Source: Nocardiopsis ansamitocini (GTDB lineage: Bacteria > Actinomycetota > Actinomycetes > Streptosporangiales > Streptosporangiaceae). Taken from it: 64,000 nucleotides of DNA. A program made the translations under genes and the position numbers. The notes below the pieces were generated by a model, which had not been told where the DNA came from, did not search any database, and saw nothing but the letters and a program-made list of their open reading frames with translations. The number at the start of each line of letters is the position of its first letter. Positions within the stretch are counted from its first letter, which is position 1. Where the stretch lies: positions 62,001 through 126,000 of the forward strand of contig NZ_BSQG01000004.1 in NCBI RefSeq assembly GCF_030268225.1, written 5' to 3'. Below, piece after piece: positions 51,043-58,808 of the stretch.

Positions 51043-52575
51043 ATGCCGGACACCACCCCCGTGGACGTCGCCAGTATCGATCCCCGTACCGGGACCGCGG
51101 TCGAGACCGTCGCCCCCGTCACCACCGATTCCCAGGTCGACGCACTGTGTCGTGCTGCTGCCCAGGCAGCCCCGGCGCTGGACGCCGCCGGCCGCGCGGG
51201 GCGTGCCGCATGGCTGCGCGCGATCGCCGAGGGCCTGGAGGCCCAGCGCGCCGCCATCGTCGCAGTGGCCGACCGCGAGACCGCCCTGGGCGAGCCGCGC
51301 CTCAACGGTGAGCTCACCCGGACCTGCTACCAGTTCCAGCAGTTCGCCGACATGCTCGACGAGGGCTCCTATCTGGAAGCCGTCATCGACCACGCCGGCG
51401 ACACCCCCATGGGTCCGCGCCCGGACCTGCGCCGCGTCCTCACTCCCATCGGCCCCGTCGCGGTCTTCGGCGCCAGCAACTTCCCGCTCGCCTTCTCCGT
51501 CCCCGGCGGCGACACCGCCTCCGCGCTGGCCGCGGGATGCCCCGTTGTGGTCAAGGCGCATTCCTCCCACCCGGCCACCTCCAGACTGTGCCACGACGTG
51601 ATGGTCGCGGCCTTGGCCGCAACAGGGGCGCCCGAGGGAACGCTCGGCATCGTCTACGGCCAGACAGCCGGCTCGGCGCTGGTCCGCCACCCGGCCGTCC
51701 AGGCCGTCGGCTTCACCGGCTCCACCGGTGGCGGACGCATCCTCTTCGACATCGCCTCCTCCCGCCCCGACCCCATCCCCTTCTACGGGGAACTCGGCAG
51801 TGTCAACCCGCTGGTGGTGACCCCGGGGGCGGCCAAGGCCCGCACCGAGGAGGTCGCCGAAGGCGTCACCGGGTCCTTCACCCTGGGGGCCGGGCAGTTC
51901 TGCACCAAGCCCGGCCTGGTCTTCCTGCCCGCCGACGAGGCGGGGGAACGGCTGGCCGACGCCATCGAGGGGGCCGTGGCCCAGCGTGGCCCCGCCGTTC
52001 TGCTCAACCGGGCCATCAAGCGCGACTATCAGGAGCGCTGGGAGCGCAGCGCCGACACCGTCGGCATCGAACAGCGCGCCGAGGGCACCGCCCCCGAAGG
52101 CGAGGGCTGGGGTGTTCCGGTGCGACTGCTGTCCACCACCGCAGCCGAGTTCACCACCGAGGCCGCCGAGGAGTGCTTCGGGCCGGTCACCGTCCTGGTC
52201 GCCTACCGCGACACCGCGGAGCTGACCGCCGCCCTGGGGCGGGTGCCCAGCTCGTTGACCGCCACGCTGATCGCCGAGGACGACGAGACCGAACTGGCCG
52301 CCGAGATCGGCCCGGTGTTGCGCGACAAGGCCGGGCGCGTGGTCTACAACGGCTACCCCACCGGGGTGGCCGTCGCCTGGGCGATGCAGCACGGCGGCGC
52401 CTGGCCGGCCTCCACCAACGCCCTGCACACCTCGGTGGGCATGACGTCGGCCCGCCGATTCCTTCGTCCGGTGACCTGGCAGAACACCCCCCAGGCCCTG
52501 CTCCCCGACGAGCTGCGCGACACACCGGCCAACCCGGTTCCGCGCCGGGTGGACGGCCGTCTGGAAACCCTCTGA
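51043..52575 (+). CDS. Alpha-ketoglutarate semialdehyde (2,5-dioxovalerate) dehydrogenase
   Basis: A 510-residue aldehyde dehydrogenase. The catalytic Cys287 is in G-Q-F-C-T-K-P-G, and the general-base Glu250 is in Y-G-E-L-G-S-V-N-P. The F-G-A-S-N-F-P-L-A-F segment and the overall sequence are those of NADP-dependent ketoglutarate semialdehyde dehydrogenases (class III KGSADH), which convert 2,5-dioxopentanoate to 2-oxoglutarate. This is the last step of the oxidative uronate, arabinose or aldarate pathway and complements the KdgD-like enzyme at 38900. Divergent from the MocA operon. Confidence 0.9.
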   Translation: MPDTTPVDVASIDPRTGTAVETVAPVTTDSQVDALCRAAAQAAPALDAAGRAGRAAWLRAIAEGLEAQRAAIVAVADRETALGEPRLNGELTRTCYQFQQFADMLDEGSYLEAVIDHAGDTPMGPRPDLRRVLTPIGPVAVFGASNFPLAFSVPGGDTASALAAGCPVVVKAHSSHPATSRLCHDVMVAALAATGAPEGTLGIVYGQTAGSALVRHPAVQAVGFTGSTGGGRILFDIASSRPDPIPFYGELGSVNPLVVTPGAAKARTEEVAEGVTGSFTLGAGQFCTKPGLVFLPADEAGERLADAIEGAVAQRGPAVLLNRAIKRDYQERWERSADTVGIEQRAEGTAPEGEGWGVPVRLLSTTAAEFTTEAAEECFGPVTVLVAYRDTAELTAALGRVPSSLTATLIAEDDETELAAEIGPVLRDKAGRVVYNGYPTGVAVAWAMQHGGAWPASTNALHTSVGMTSARRFLRPVTWQNTPQALLPDELRDTPANPVPRRVDGRLETL

Positions 52576-52880
52576 CCGGTTCCCGACACTTCTTCCTCCC
52601 GGTCGTGGGGCGGTGCCATCCGGTCACCGTCCCACGACCCCCATCCGCCAGCCCCGGTGTGTCGGCAAGAGCGCCGTCACCAGCCGCGAACGGTGGCGTT
52701 CTCGCGGGGGCCGGGACCCCCGTACGGGTGTGCCCCGAGCAATACCGTCGAGTATCACCGTGTGCGGCTCCGGGGTGTCCCGGCTTCCTTGGGCGGTCCT
52801 CGTGGAGTTTCGCGCATCTCGGGCGTGGGGTGTTCATCGACGCAACGGGGAGTAAGGCTCAGAACCCGCGCCGTTGCGCA
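52576..52880. other. Convergent intergenic gap
   Basis: About 305 bases between convergent genes. No gene, repeat or clear hairpin seen. Confidence 0.4.
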
Positions 52881-53585
52881 CTAGAGTCCCTGCCTGCCGG
52901 TGGCCCAGTAGGGCTTCGTGGTGATGGCGCGGCGCGGCAGGTTCTGGGCGTCGACGAGCGCGTGCCGTTGGCGTTGGATGGACTGGGCGTGACCGAGCAG
53001 TACGGCGCCGTCGAGGTCCGTGAACTCGTCGTCGGCAATGGCGCGTTCGAGCCAGGACTGCAGCGTGTCGCCCGGCGCTTCCACCGCGGGCAGGAAGTGG
53101 TAGCGGGGCCAGCGGGCGGCCAGGGCAGTAACGGCGTCCGCCGGCACCTCGACGGCCACGACCGCGCCGTTGCCGCTCCGGGCGTGGACGTCGAGGGTGC
53201 CGAGTGCGCAGCCGTCACCGAGGTAGAGGCACCGCGGCCCGTGTTCACGCAGCGGGCGGTGCCGACCGGCCAGCACCGTCGTTTCGGCGCCGGCCTTCAG
53301 GCCGCGGAGCCAGGCGGTGCCGGGGCCCTCGGCACCGGTGGCGGCGATGATGCCGATGTGCTCGGATTCCGGGCCGCCCACTGTCCGCACGGTGTAGCGA
53401 CGGCCCAGGGTCGGAGCGACGCGGAACTGGACTTCGTGGCCGGGGTGCCAGCCGCCGGAAGGCGCCGTGGCGTGTAGTTCGAGTTCGAGGAAGCCGGGGG
53501 CGGGCTCGTGGAGGTGGAGCACACGGGCGCGACGTCCGAGAGCGGAAGCGGCGAGGTCGCCGATGAGGGCGGGTGCTTGCGGCAC
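52881..53585 (-). CDS. Siderophore-interacting-protein-like FAD/NAD(P)H oxidoreductase
   Basis: A 234-residue protein in the SIP/ferredoxin-reductase-like fold: R-R-Y-T-V-R-T-V near residue 75 is the FAD-binding R-x-Y-T/S motif, G-P-G-T-A-W-L-R later, and the SIP-type C-terminus has V-A-V-E-V-P-A-D-A-V. SIPs reduce iron siderophores in the cytosol, but small members could reduce other substrates. GTG start chosen because AAAGGA lies 8 bases upstream. Divergent from a TetR gene whose 40-bp operator is in the shared region. Confidence 0.75.
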   Translation of the reverse strand: MPQAPALIGDLAASALGRRARVLHLHEPAPGFLELELHATAPSGGWHPGHEVQFRVAPTLGRRYTVRTVGGPESEHIGIIAATGAEGPGTAWLRGLKAGAETTVLAGRHRPLREHGPRCLYLGDGCALGTLDVHARSGNGAVVAVEVPADAVTALAARWPRYHFLPAVEAPGDTLQSWLERAIADDEFTDLDGAVLLGHAQSIQRQRHALVDAQNLPRRAITTKPYWATGRQGL

Positions 53586-53892
53586 GATCGGTTCCTTTTT
53601 CAGGAGGGGTTGGGCACCGGCGGCGGGCTTACTCGCCAGGACGAGGAAGGCGGCCCCGGCGAACGTCCAGGCGTTGTGCGCGTCGAACCGTTCGGGGAGC
53701 CACCCACCCACCGGGATCACCGACACGACGGCCGGCAGGGACCGGTGAGTGTGGGTGCGGTTGCGCGACCGGGGTGTCGGATACCGCCCGCGGTCGATCG
53801 CGGGTAGATGGTGGCGATCGTCGCGCCCGGGCGGCTGATGAGGTTCGGTCGTCGGCGTCGCGGCCTGCACTGCCGGGATCATAAGAATTACA
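53586..53892 (-). other. Upstream region of the SIP-like gene with possible small membrane-protein remnant
   Basis: About 300 bases. On the minus strand a segment reads V-S-V-I-P-V-G-G-W-L-P-E-R-F-D and A-W-T-F-A-G-A-A-F-L-V-L-A, like the end of a small membrane protein, but it has no intact start and changes frame upstream. It may be a decayed gene formerly first in the SIP operon. Not a firm call. Confidence 0.3.
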
Positions 53893-53932
53893 CTACACCG
53901 TGCAGTGCAATCTCGTGTACTGCACGGTGTAG
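53893..53932. promoter_or_regulatory. 40-bp palindromic TetR operator
   Basis: A perfect 14-bp inverted repeat (CTACACCGTGCAGT with ACTGCACGGTGTAG) and a 12-base spacer lie 19 bases upstream of the TetR gene start and between it and the leftward SIP-like gene. The outer parts contain TAC/GTA steps typical of TetR operators. Confidence 0.85.
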
Positions 53933-53951
53933 GGTGGCACCGGAGGTGCAG

Positions 53952-54602
53952 ATGAGCACTGTTGGCACGGAGAAGACGGTGCGCGAGGGGTCCGCGGAGA
54001 AACGGACGGCGATCCTCGTCGCCGCACGCGAGCTGTTCGTCCACCAAGGGGTGGACCGCGTCAGCATGGACGCCGTAGCGGCAAGGGCGCAGGTGTCGAA
54101 ACGCACCGTGTACGACTACTTCGGCGACAAACGGAAGCTCTTCCTCGCCATTCTCGCGGCCTCGTCGGAGTCACTGACGGTCACCACGCGCCGAGCGCTC
54201 GACGAGCACCTTCCCAAGGACGCGCGGATCACCACGGTGCCGCAACTGGAGCAAGCGCTCACGGCGGTGGCGATCGAGCTCGGCACGTCCGTCGTCCGCT
54301 CCGCGGACTACGCCGCCGCGTTCGCCCTCGTCGCCCAAGAACGCTTGCGGACACCGACGACCGAGGACGACCTCGCCACGGAAGCGGTGTCGGAGGACTT
54401 GGCGAAACGTATCGCCCACTTCGCCGACATCGGCCTCCTGGACACGGACGATCCCCGCCTAGCCGCCGATCACCTCAGTGCCCTGACCCTCCTGCTGGCC
54501 TACGAACGTCAACCGGTCCCGGCCAACGCCGACCCGGAGAAGGTCCGCCAGATCATGATCGACGGAGTCCACGCCTTCATCCGCGCGTACGCCACACGCT
54601 AG
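53952..54602 (+). CDS. TetR-family transcriptional regulator
   Basis: A 216-residue regulator. The HTH is R-T-A-I-L-V-A-A-R-E-L-F-V-H-Q-G-V, then V-A-A-R-A-Q-V-S-K-R-T-V-Y-D-Y-F as recognition helix. The C-terminal part has an AefR-like look. ATG with GGAGGTG upstream. It probably binds the 40-bp palindrome just upstream and represses itself and the divergent SIP-like oxidoreductase. Confidence 0.92.
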   Translation: MSTVGTEKTVREGSAEKRTAILVAARELFVHQGVDRVSMDAVAARAQVSKRTVYDYFGDKRKLFLAILAASSESLTVTTRRALDEHLPKDARITTVPQLEQALTAVAIELGTSVVRSADYAAAFALVAQERLRTPTTEDDLATEAVSEDLAKRIAHFADIGLLDTDDPRLAADHLSALTLLLAYERQPVPANADPEKVRQIMIDGVHAFIRAYATR

Positions 54603-54675
54603 AACACACCCGCGCCGAAGGAGCCGAGCACGTCAGTCCTGCCCATGGCTCGACACCTTCCCGACCACACCGTGC

Positions 54676-54834
54676 AAGCGCCAACAGCTCGCGGACGGGC
54701 CCCACCCCCTGCGGAGAGGTGTTCACGAGGAGCATGTCACCGGGGCGTATACAGGCCAGGGCGGCCCTCGGCGCGGGCCGGTCGTTGACCTTGAGCGGGC
54801 CGCTGGTCTTCTCCTCGAACACCTTCACGCAGAT
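54676..54834 (-). pseudogene. Serine recombinase (resolvase/invertase) remnant
   Basis: The minus strand encodes V-F-E-E-K-T-S-G, N-D-R-P-A-P-R-A-A-L and I-R-P-G-D-M-L-L-V, aligning by eye with resolvase catalytic domains (x-x-D/E-K-x-S-G...D-R-P-x-L...L-R-x-G-D-x-L-V-V). The following L-D-R-L-G-R-S motif has decayed to N-T-S-P-Q-G-V-G, though V-R-E-L-L-A-L is kept. The N-terminal strand with the catalytic serine and the DNA-binding end are missing. A relic of a transposon or integrated element. Confidence 0.5.
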
Positions 54835-55011
54835 CGGGCCAGGTCCTCGTGCCGGCCTCGGGGCTAGCGCTTGCTCGCGCCGACCCGAACGGGTCTCGAT
54901 CCTTGAGCCCCCTCCGCCAGGGCGGCCCCATGCGTGTGGCCGCACGGCATCCGTCCCAAATTCTTCGCCCGTCCGGACTCACGTTCGCCGGATCGGGCAC
55001 GTTTACCCGAC

Positions 55012-55494
55012 GTGAGCCTGAAACCGTTCGAAGAGATCGTGGCCGAGCACGGACCGACCGTGCTGCGGGTCTGTCGGGCCGTCCTCGGTCCGGTCGAGGC
55101 CGAGGACGCGTGGTCGGAGACCTTCCTGGCCGCGCTGCGCGCCTATCCCGACCTGCGCCCCAACAGCAACGTCGAGGCATGGCTCGTCACGATCGCCCAC
55201 CGCAAGGCCATCGACCAGCACCGCATCCGCGTCCGCGTGCCCGTTCCCACCGGTACTCTCCCCGAGCAGCCCACCGACTGCGCCGAGCCCCGGATGCGCG
55301 ACACCGACCTCTGGAACGCGCTGCGCGCGCTCCCGCTGAAACAGCGCCAGGCCGTGGCCTACCACCACATCGCCGGTATGCCCTACGCCGAGGTCGCACG
55401 CATCGTGGGCAACAGTGAGGACGCCTCCCGGAGGGCCGCGGCCGACGGCATCAAGACCCTGCGCAGGATCTATGGGGAAGGAGCATCCCGATGA
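55012..55494 (+). CDS. ECF-type RNA polymerase sigma factor of an alkylation-repair operon
   Basis: A 160-residue sigma factor with region 2 (V-L-R-V-C-R-A-V-L-G-P-V-E-A-E-D-A-W-S-E-T-F) and region 4 (L-R-A-L-P-L-K-Q-R-Q-A-V-A-Y-H-H, M-P-Y-A-E-V-A-R-I-V-G). GTG start; no classical ribosome binding site. It overlaps the ogt gene by ATGA, so the sigma factor and repair methyltransferase are co-translated. Rather than a dedicated anti-sigma gene next to it, three alkylation-repair genes follow. A role in inducing them is inferred from position. Confidence 0.88.
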   Translation: MSLKPFEEIVAEHGPTVLRVCRAVLGPVEAEDAWSETFLAALRAYPDLRPNSNVEAWLVTIAHRKAIDQHRIRVRVPVPTGTLPEQPTDCAEPRMRDTDLWNALRALPLKQRQAVAYHHIAGMPYAEVARIVGNSEDASRRAAADGIKTLRRIYGEGASR

Positions 55495-56093
55495 GCACGG
55501 ACAACCTGTTCACCGCACTGTCCGAGGACGACCAGGAAGCCAACGACCGTCTGCACGCCCGCCTGGTCGCGACCGCCGTGGCCGAAGGGCTGCTGGACGT
55601 CGCCTACCGCACCCTGGACACACCGGTCGGCTCGCTGCTCCTGGCAGCCACCGACCGCGGACTGGTGCGGGTGGCCTTCGCGCGCCAGGACCACGAGGAG
55701 GTGCTGGCCCGATTGTCCGCCGAGGTCAGTCCGCGCGTCCTCGCTGCCCCCGACCGCCTGGACACCGTCGCCCGGCAGATCGAGGAGTACTTCGACGGCA
55801 GTCGCACCATTTTCGACCTGCCGCTGGACTTCCGGCTCTCCCGAGGGTTCCGGCGCGAGGTCCTGGCCAGACTGCCCGACATCGGCTACGGCCGCACCGC
55901 CAGCTACGCCGCCGTCGCCAAGGCCGCAGGAAGCCCCAAGGCGGTGCGCGCAGTGGGGACCGCCTGCGCCACCAACCCGCTGCCCCTCGTCGTCCCCTGT
56001 CACCGTGTGGTGCGCAGCGACGGCAGCCTCGGCGCCTACGTCGGGGGAGCCGAAGCGAAAGAGGTCCTCCTGGGCCTGGAGACCGCGGCCTGA
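55491..56093 (+). CDS. ogt: Methylated-DNA-protein-cysteine methyltransferase with N-terminal extension
   Basis: A 200-residue suicide repair protein. The active site is P-C-H-R-V with Cys170 as methyl acceptor, and the HTH segment G-Y-G-R-T-A-S-Y-A-A-V-A precedes it. Typical Ogt is about 165-180 residues; here about 35 extra residues (L-S-E-D-D-Q-E-A-N-D-R-L-H-A-R-L) come before the V-A-Y-R-T-L-D-T-P-V-G core. The extension is helical and acidic and could touch the sigma factor encoded with it. It repairs O6-methylguanine. Confidence 0.93.
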   Translation: MSTDNLFTALSEDDQEANDRLHARLVATAVAEGLLDVAYRTLDTPVGSLLLAATDRGLVRVAFARQDHEEVLARLSAEVSPRVLAAPDRLDTVARQIEEYFDGSRTIFDLPLDFRLSRGFRREVLARLPDIGYGRTASYAAVAKAAGSPKAVRAVGTACATNPLPLVVPCHRVVRSDGSLGAYVGGAEAKEVLLGLETAA

Positions 56094-56132
56094 GCAATCC
56101 GGCCCCGACCAGCAGGGGAGGAACGAGCAGAC

Positions 56133-56789
56133 ATGGAGCCATTGATCCCCCGTGACCGTGCGCAGATCGCCCCAGGGGCGGTGCACGTGCCCGACTGGCT
56201 GAGCCCCGCCGAGCAGCACGCGATCGTCATCGCCTGCCGTGACTGGGCCACCGGACCGGTGCCGATGCGCGCCGCCCGGTTGCCCGGCGGGCAGCGGATG
56301 TCGGTGCGGACCGTATGTGTGGGCTGGCACTGGCAGCCCTACCGCTACACTCGCACCGCCGACGACGCAGGAGGCGCACGAGTCGTGCCCTTCCCCGACT
56401 GGCTGGTACGGCTGGGCCGCCGGGCCCTGACCGCCGCCTACGACGACCCGGTCGCCGCATCCCGCTACACACCCGACACCGCGCTGATCAACCACTACGA
56501 CGACCAGGCGCGCATGGGGATGCACCAGGACAAGGACGAGAAGGTGCGCGAACCGGTGGTGTCCTTGAGCATCGGTGACGCTTGCGTGTTCCGGTTCGGC
56601 AACACCGAGACCCGCACCAAGCCCTACACCGACGTCGAACTGCACTCGGGCGACCTGTTCGTCTTCGGTGGGCCGTCCCGGCTCGCCTACCACGGTGTCC
56701 CCAAGACCTTTCCGGGGACCGCCGACCCCGCCACCGGCCTGAAATCGGGGCGCCTCAACATCACCATGCGCGTCACCGGCCTCGACTGA
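56133..56789 (+). CDS. alkB: Alpha-ketoglutarate-dependent dioxygenase AlkB
   Basis: A 218-residue Fe(II)/2-oxoglutarate dioxygenase. Iron ligands are H131 and D133 in M-H-Q-D-K-D-E, and H187 in A-Y-H-G-V-P. The 2-oxoglutarate arginine is in R-L-N-I-T-M-R. It oxidatively demethylates 1-methyladenine and 3-methylcytosine in DNA. It begins 39 bases after ogt and is followed at 47 bases by tag, forming a repair operon. Confidence 0.95.
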   Translation: MEPLIPRDRAQIAPGAVHVPDWLSPAEQHAIVIACRDWATGPVPMRAARLPGGQRMSVRTVCVGWHWQPYRYTRTADDAGGARVVPFPDWLVRLGRRALTAAYDDPVAASRYTPDTALINHYDDQARMGMHQDKDEKVREPVVSLSIGDACVFRFGNTETRTKPYTDVELHSGDLFVFGGPSRLAYHGVPKTFPGTADPATGLKSGRLNITMRVTGLD

Positions 56790-56836
56790 GTAGCGTCGTT
56801 CCCGAGCGCACCCGACCACCCGAGGAGACCAGCACC

Positions 56837-57493
56837 ATGCCCGAGGTCAGCAGCGACACCACCGCCGAGGCACCCGGACCAGTGGGCAGGGAGGCGGTGA
56901 CGGGCGAGGACGGACTGGCACGCTGCCCCTGGGCGACCACCCATCCCTTGAACCGGGACTACCACGACACCGAATGGGGGATGCCGGTCCGCGGCGAGCA
57001 GGCACTGTTCGAGCGCATCAGTCTGGAGGCGTTCCAAGCAGGGCTGAGCTGGCTGACGATCCTCGCCAAACGCCCGGCCTTCCGCTCAGCCTTCGACAAC
57101 TTCGACCCCGACACCGTCGCGACCTATACCGACACCGACCTCGAACGCCTGATGGGTGACGCGGCGATCGTCCGCAACCGGGCCAAGATCGTGGCGGCGC
57201 GCACCAATGCCCAGGCCGTCCAACGGTTGCGCGTCCACGGCGGTCTCGACGCCTTGATCTGGTCGCACGCCCCCGAGGAGACGCCCGCCCCGCGCACGGA
57301 CTCCGAAGTACCCACCAGCACGCCCGGCTCACTGGCCCTGGCCAAGGACCTGCGGTCCAGGGGCTTTCGCTTCGTCGGCCCCACCACCGCCTACGCGCTG
57401 ATGGAGGCGATCGGGATGGTGGACACCCATCTGCTGGACTGCCACCGCCGCGGCCTCTCCGGTGTGCACTCCGCAGCGGCCGCTCCGCGCTGA
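56837..57493 (+). CDS. tag: DNA-3-methyladenine glycosylase I
   Basis: A 218-residue glycosylase. Zn-binding residues seen in E. coli Tag are present: Cys in R-C-P-W, His in Y-H-D-T-E-W-G, and His/Cys in T-H-L-L-D-C-H. G-L-S-W-L-T-I-L binds the base, and F-V-G-P-T-T-A-Y-A is in the HhH-like core. A 25-residue acidic N-terminal extension precedes the domain. ATG with GAGGAGA upstream. It excises 3-methyladenine and completes the alkylation-repair operon. Confidence 0.94.
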   Translation: MPEVSSDTTAEAPGPVGREAVTGEDGLARCPWATTHPLNRDYHDTEWGMPVRGEQALFERISLEAFQAGLSWLTILAKRPAFRSAFDNFDPDTVATYTDTDLERLMGDAAIVRNRAKIVAARTNAQAVQRLRVHGGLDALIWSHAPEETPAPRTDSEVPTSTPGSLALAKDLRSRGFRFVGPTTAYALMEAIGMVDTHLLDCHRRGLSGVHSAAAAPR

Positions 57494-58298
57494 CGAAGGA
57501 GACCGGAGCCGCGTCCCCTCCTGCGGCGGCTCGGGTTCGTCTCCTCGGCCACCATCCCCGTCCGCCCCTCGTGCCAACACGCCCGACCGGCAATCCGGAT
57601 GGGCCAGGACTCCAACGACGGGGAGTCGGGGGGCACCGGCGAGCGTGGCTGCTGTTCGTGCCCTGTCCGCTTTTCAGCTGAATTCACCGTGTCGCGCCAC
57701 GCCGTACCGTCCGCGGTCGAGCTTTTGCCGGGCGGGTCCGGCAACCCTCCGAAACCCCAGGAAGCACACCACTCCCTGTTTGCCAGGGCACCTTGCCGTT
57801 TTCCTCGCGTACGGTGGGAGTGGCCCGTAGCATCACCAATGAAGAAGCCCAACCGTGACGAGGCCACGCAAAATCACCGGGGATCACCAGTTCTCGTGGA
57901 TGCGCCTAGGTCACTGGCCAGGCCATCGCAGAGATCGGGAATCCCGGCCAGGGCGACCCACGACGGGCCACTGCCGCGTTGATCTTTCGGGAACGAGCGT
58001 CTCAGGAGATCGGCGACTATCGGGTGGCGTCGGCCGTCAGGGCACCGCTGTCCCACTGGGGAGGGAAACCCGAATCACCCTCCTTGCCGACCACCGCACG
58101 TTGCCCTCGCTCGACGTGCGGTCTTCCGGTCGACCATCCGAAGTCGACGGATGACTACCGGCTGCGGCCAGCGACCCACCACGTCTCACTAACCGAATGA
58201 GAGGCAAGCCCCGTGACCCTGTTCCTCCCCGCCCGCCAACCCGCCGAGCGGCGATGCGCCATTCCCGCCCGCCACATCGGGCAGGCGAGGTGAGCGCG
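57494..58298. other. Gene-poor region
   Basis: About 800 bases with no gene I can support. Several frames are open but their translations look random and change frame; local base composition is more mixed than elsewhere, especially 57640-57990. It may contain decayed genes. No repeats or clear hairpin were found. Confidence 0.4.
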
Positions 58299-58616
58299 AT
58301 GCACCGTCCGGCTCCCAGTCGCACCACGCAGCATGTCAAGTCACTGAACGCCGCCTGCTTCCGCAAGGGGTTGCGCCTCAGGGCGTCGCAGGGAACCCTC
58401 ATCGTGACCCGGTTCGGCCATTCGGTGACGGTGTCCCTGGAAACCGATGAGGAGGGCGAGCTGTACTGGGGCGTCATCGGCGCTGAGGGAGCGGGAGGCA
58501 CCGCCGAAGTCGAGCTGATCGCGCCGGTCGGTGCGGAGATCGCCGCAGCGGCCCGTATCGCCGAGCACCTGGACAGCGCCGCCGACTTCGCCCGCCGGCC
58601 ACCGGCCCAGTCCTGA
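58299..58616 (+). CDS. Small hypothetical protein
   Basis: A 105-residue protein with no recognised domain. A central segment (L-R-L-R-A-S-Q-G-T-L-I-V-T-R-F-G-H-S-V-T, then L-Y-W-G-V-I) suggests beta strands and an acidic loop. ATG with GAGGTGA 6 bases upstream; a GTG 9 bases before is possible. It ends before a strong hairpin. Single gene. Confidence 0.55.
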   Translation: MHRPAPSRTTQHVKSLNAACFRKGLRLRASQGTLIVTRFGHSVTVSLETDEEGELYWGVIGAEGAGGTAEVELIAPVGAEIAAAARIAEHLDSAADFARRPPAQS

Positions 58617-58715
58617 CCTGAGAGCCCGGTCCTGGCCCGTGCCCCGGCCACGACCGGCGACCATGTGCCGGACGCGGGCCGGCGATCTGTGCGCCTGCCT
58701 TGCTGTAGCGCGCGA

Positions 58716-58748
58716 AGCGCTGGCCGCGAATGCTTCGCGGCCAGCGCT
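58716..58748. terminator. Hairpin terminator
   Basis: A 15-bp perfect stem (AGCGCTGGCCGCGAA with TTCGCGGCCAGCGCT) and a 3-base loop, followed by GTTTGT, lies between the convergent hypothetical gene and the MocA gene. Confidence 0.8.
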
Positions 58749-58808
58749 GTTTGTCCCGGGCGGGGCGTCAACAGGACGCGTGGAACGCACCAGTGTGCAC
58801 GACCCCGA

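Noticed and set aside
57494-58298. Several short open frames in the gene-poor region
   Set aside because: None has a ribosome binding site, coherent codon bias or recognisable motif over more than 30 residues.
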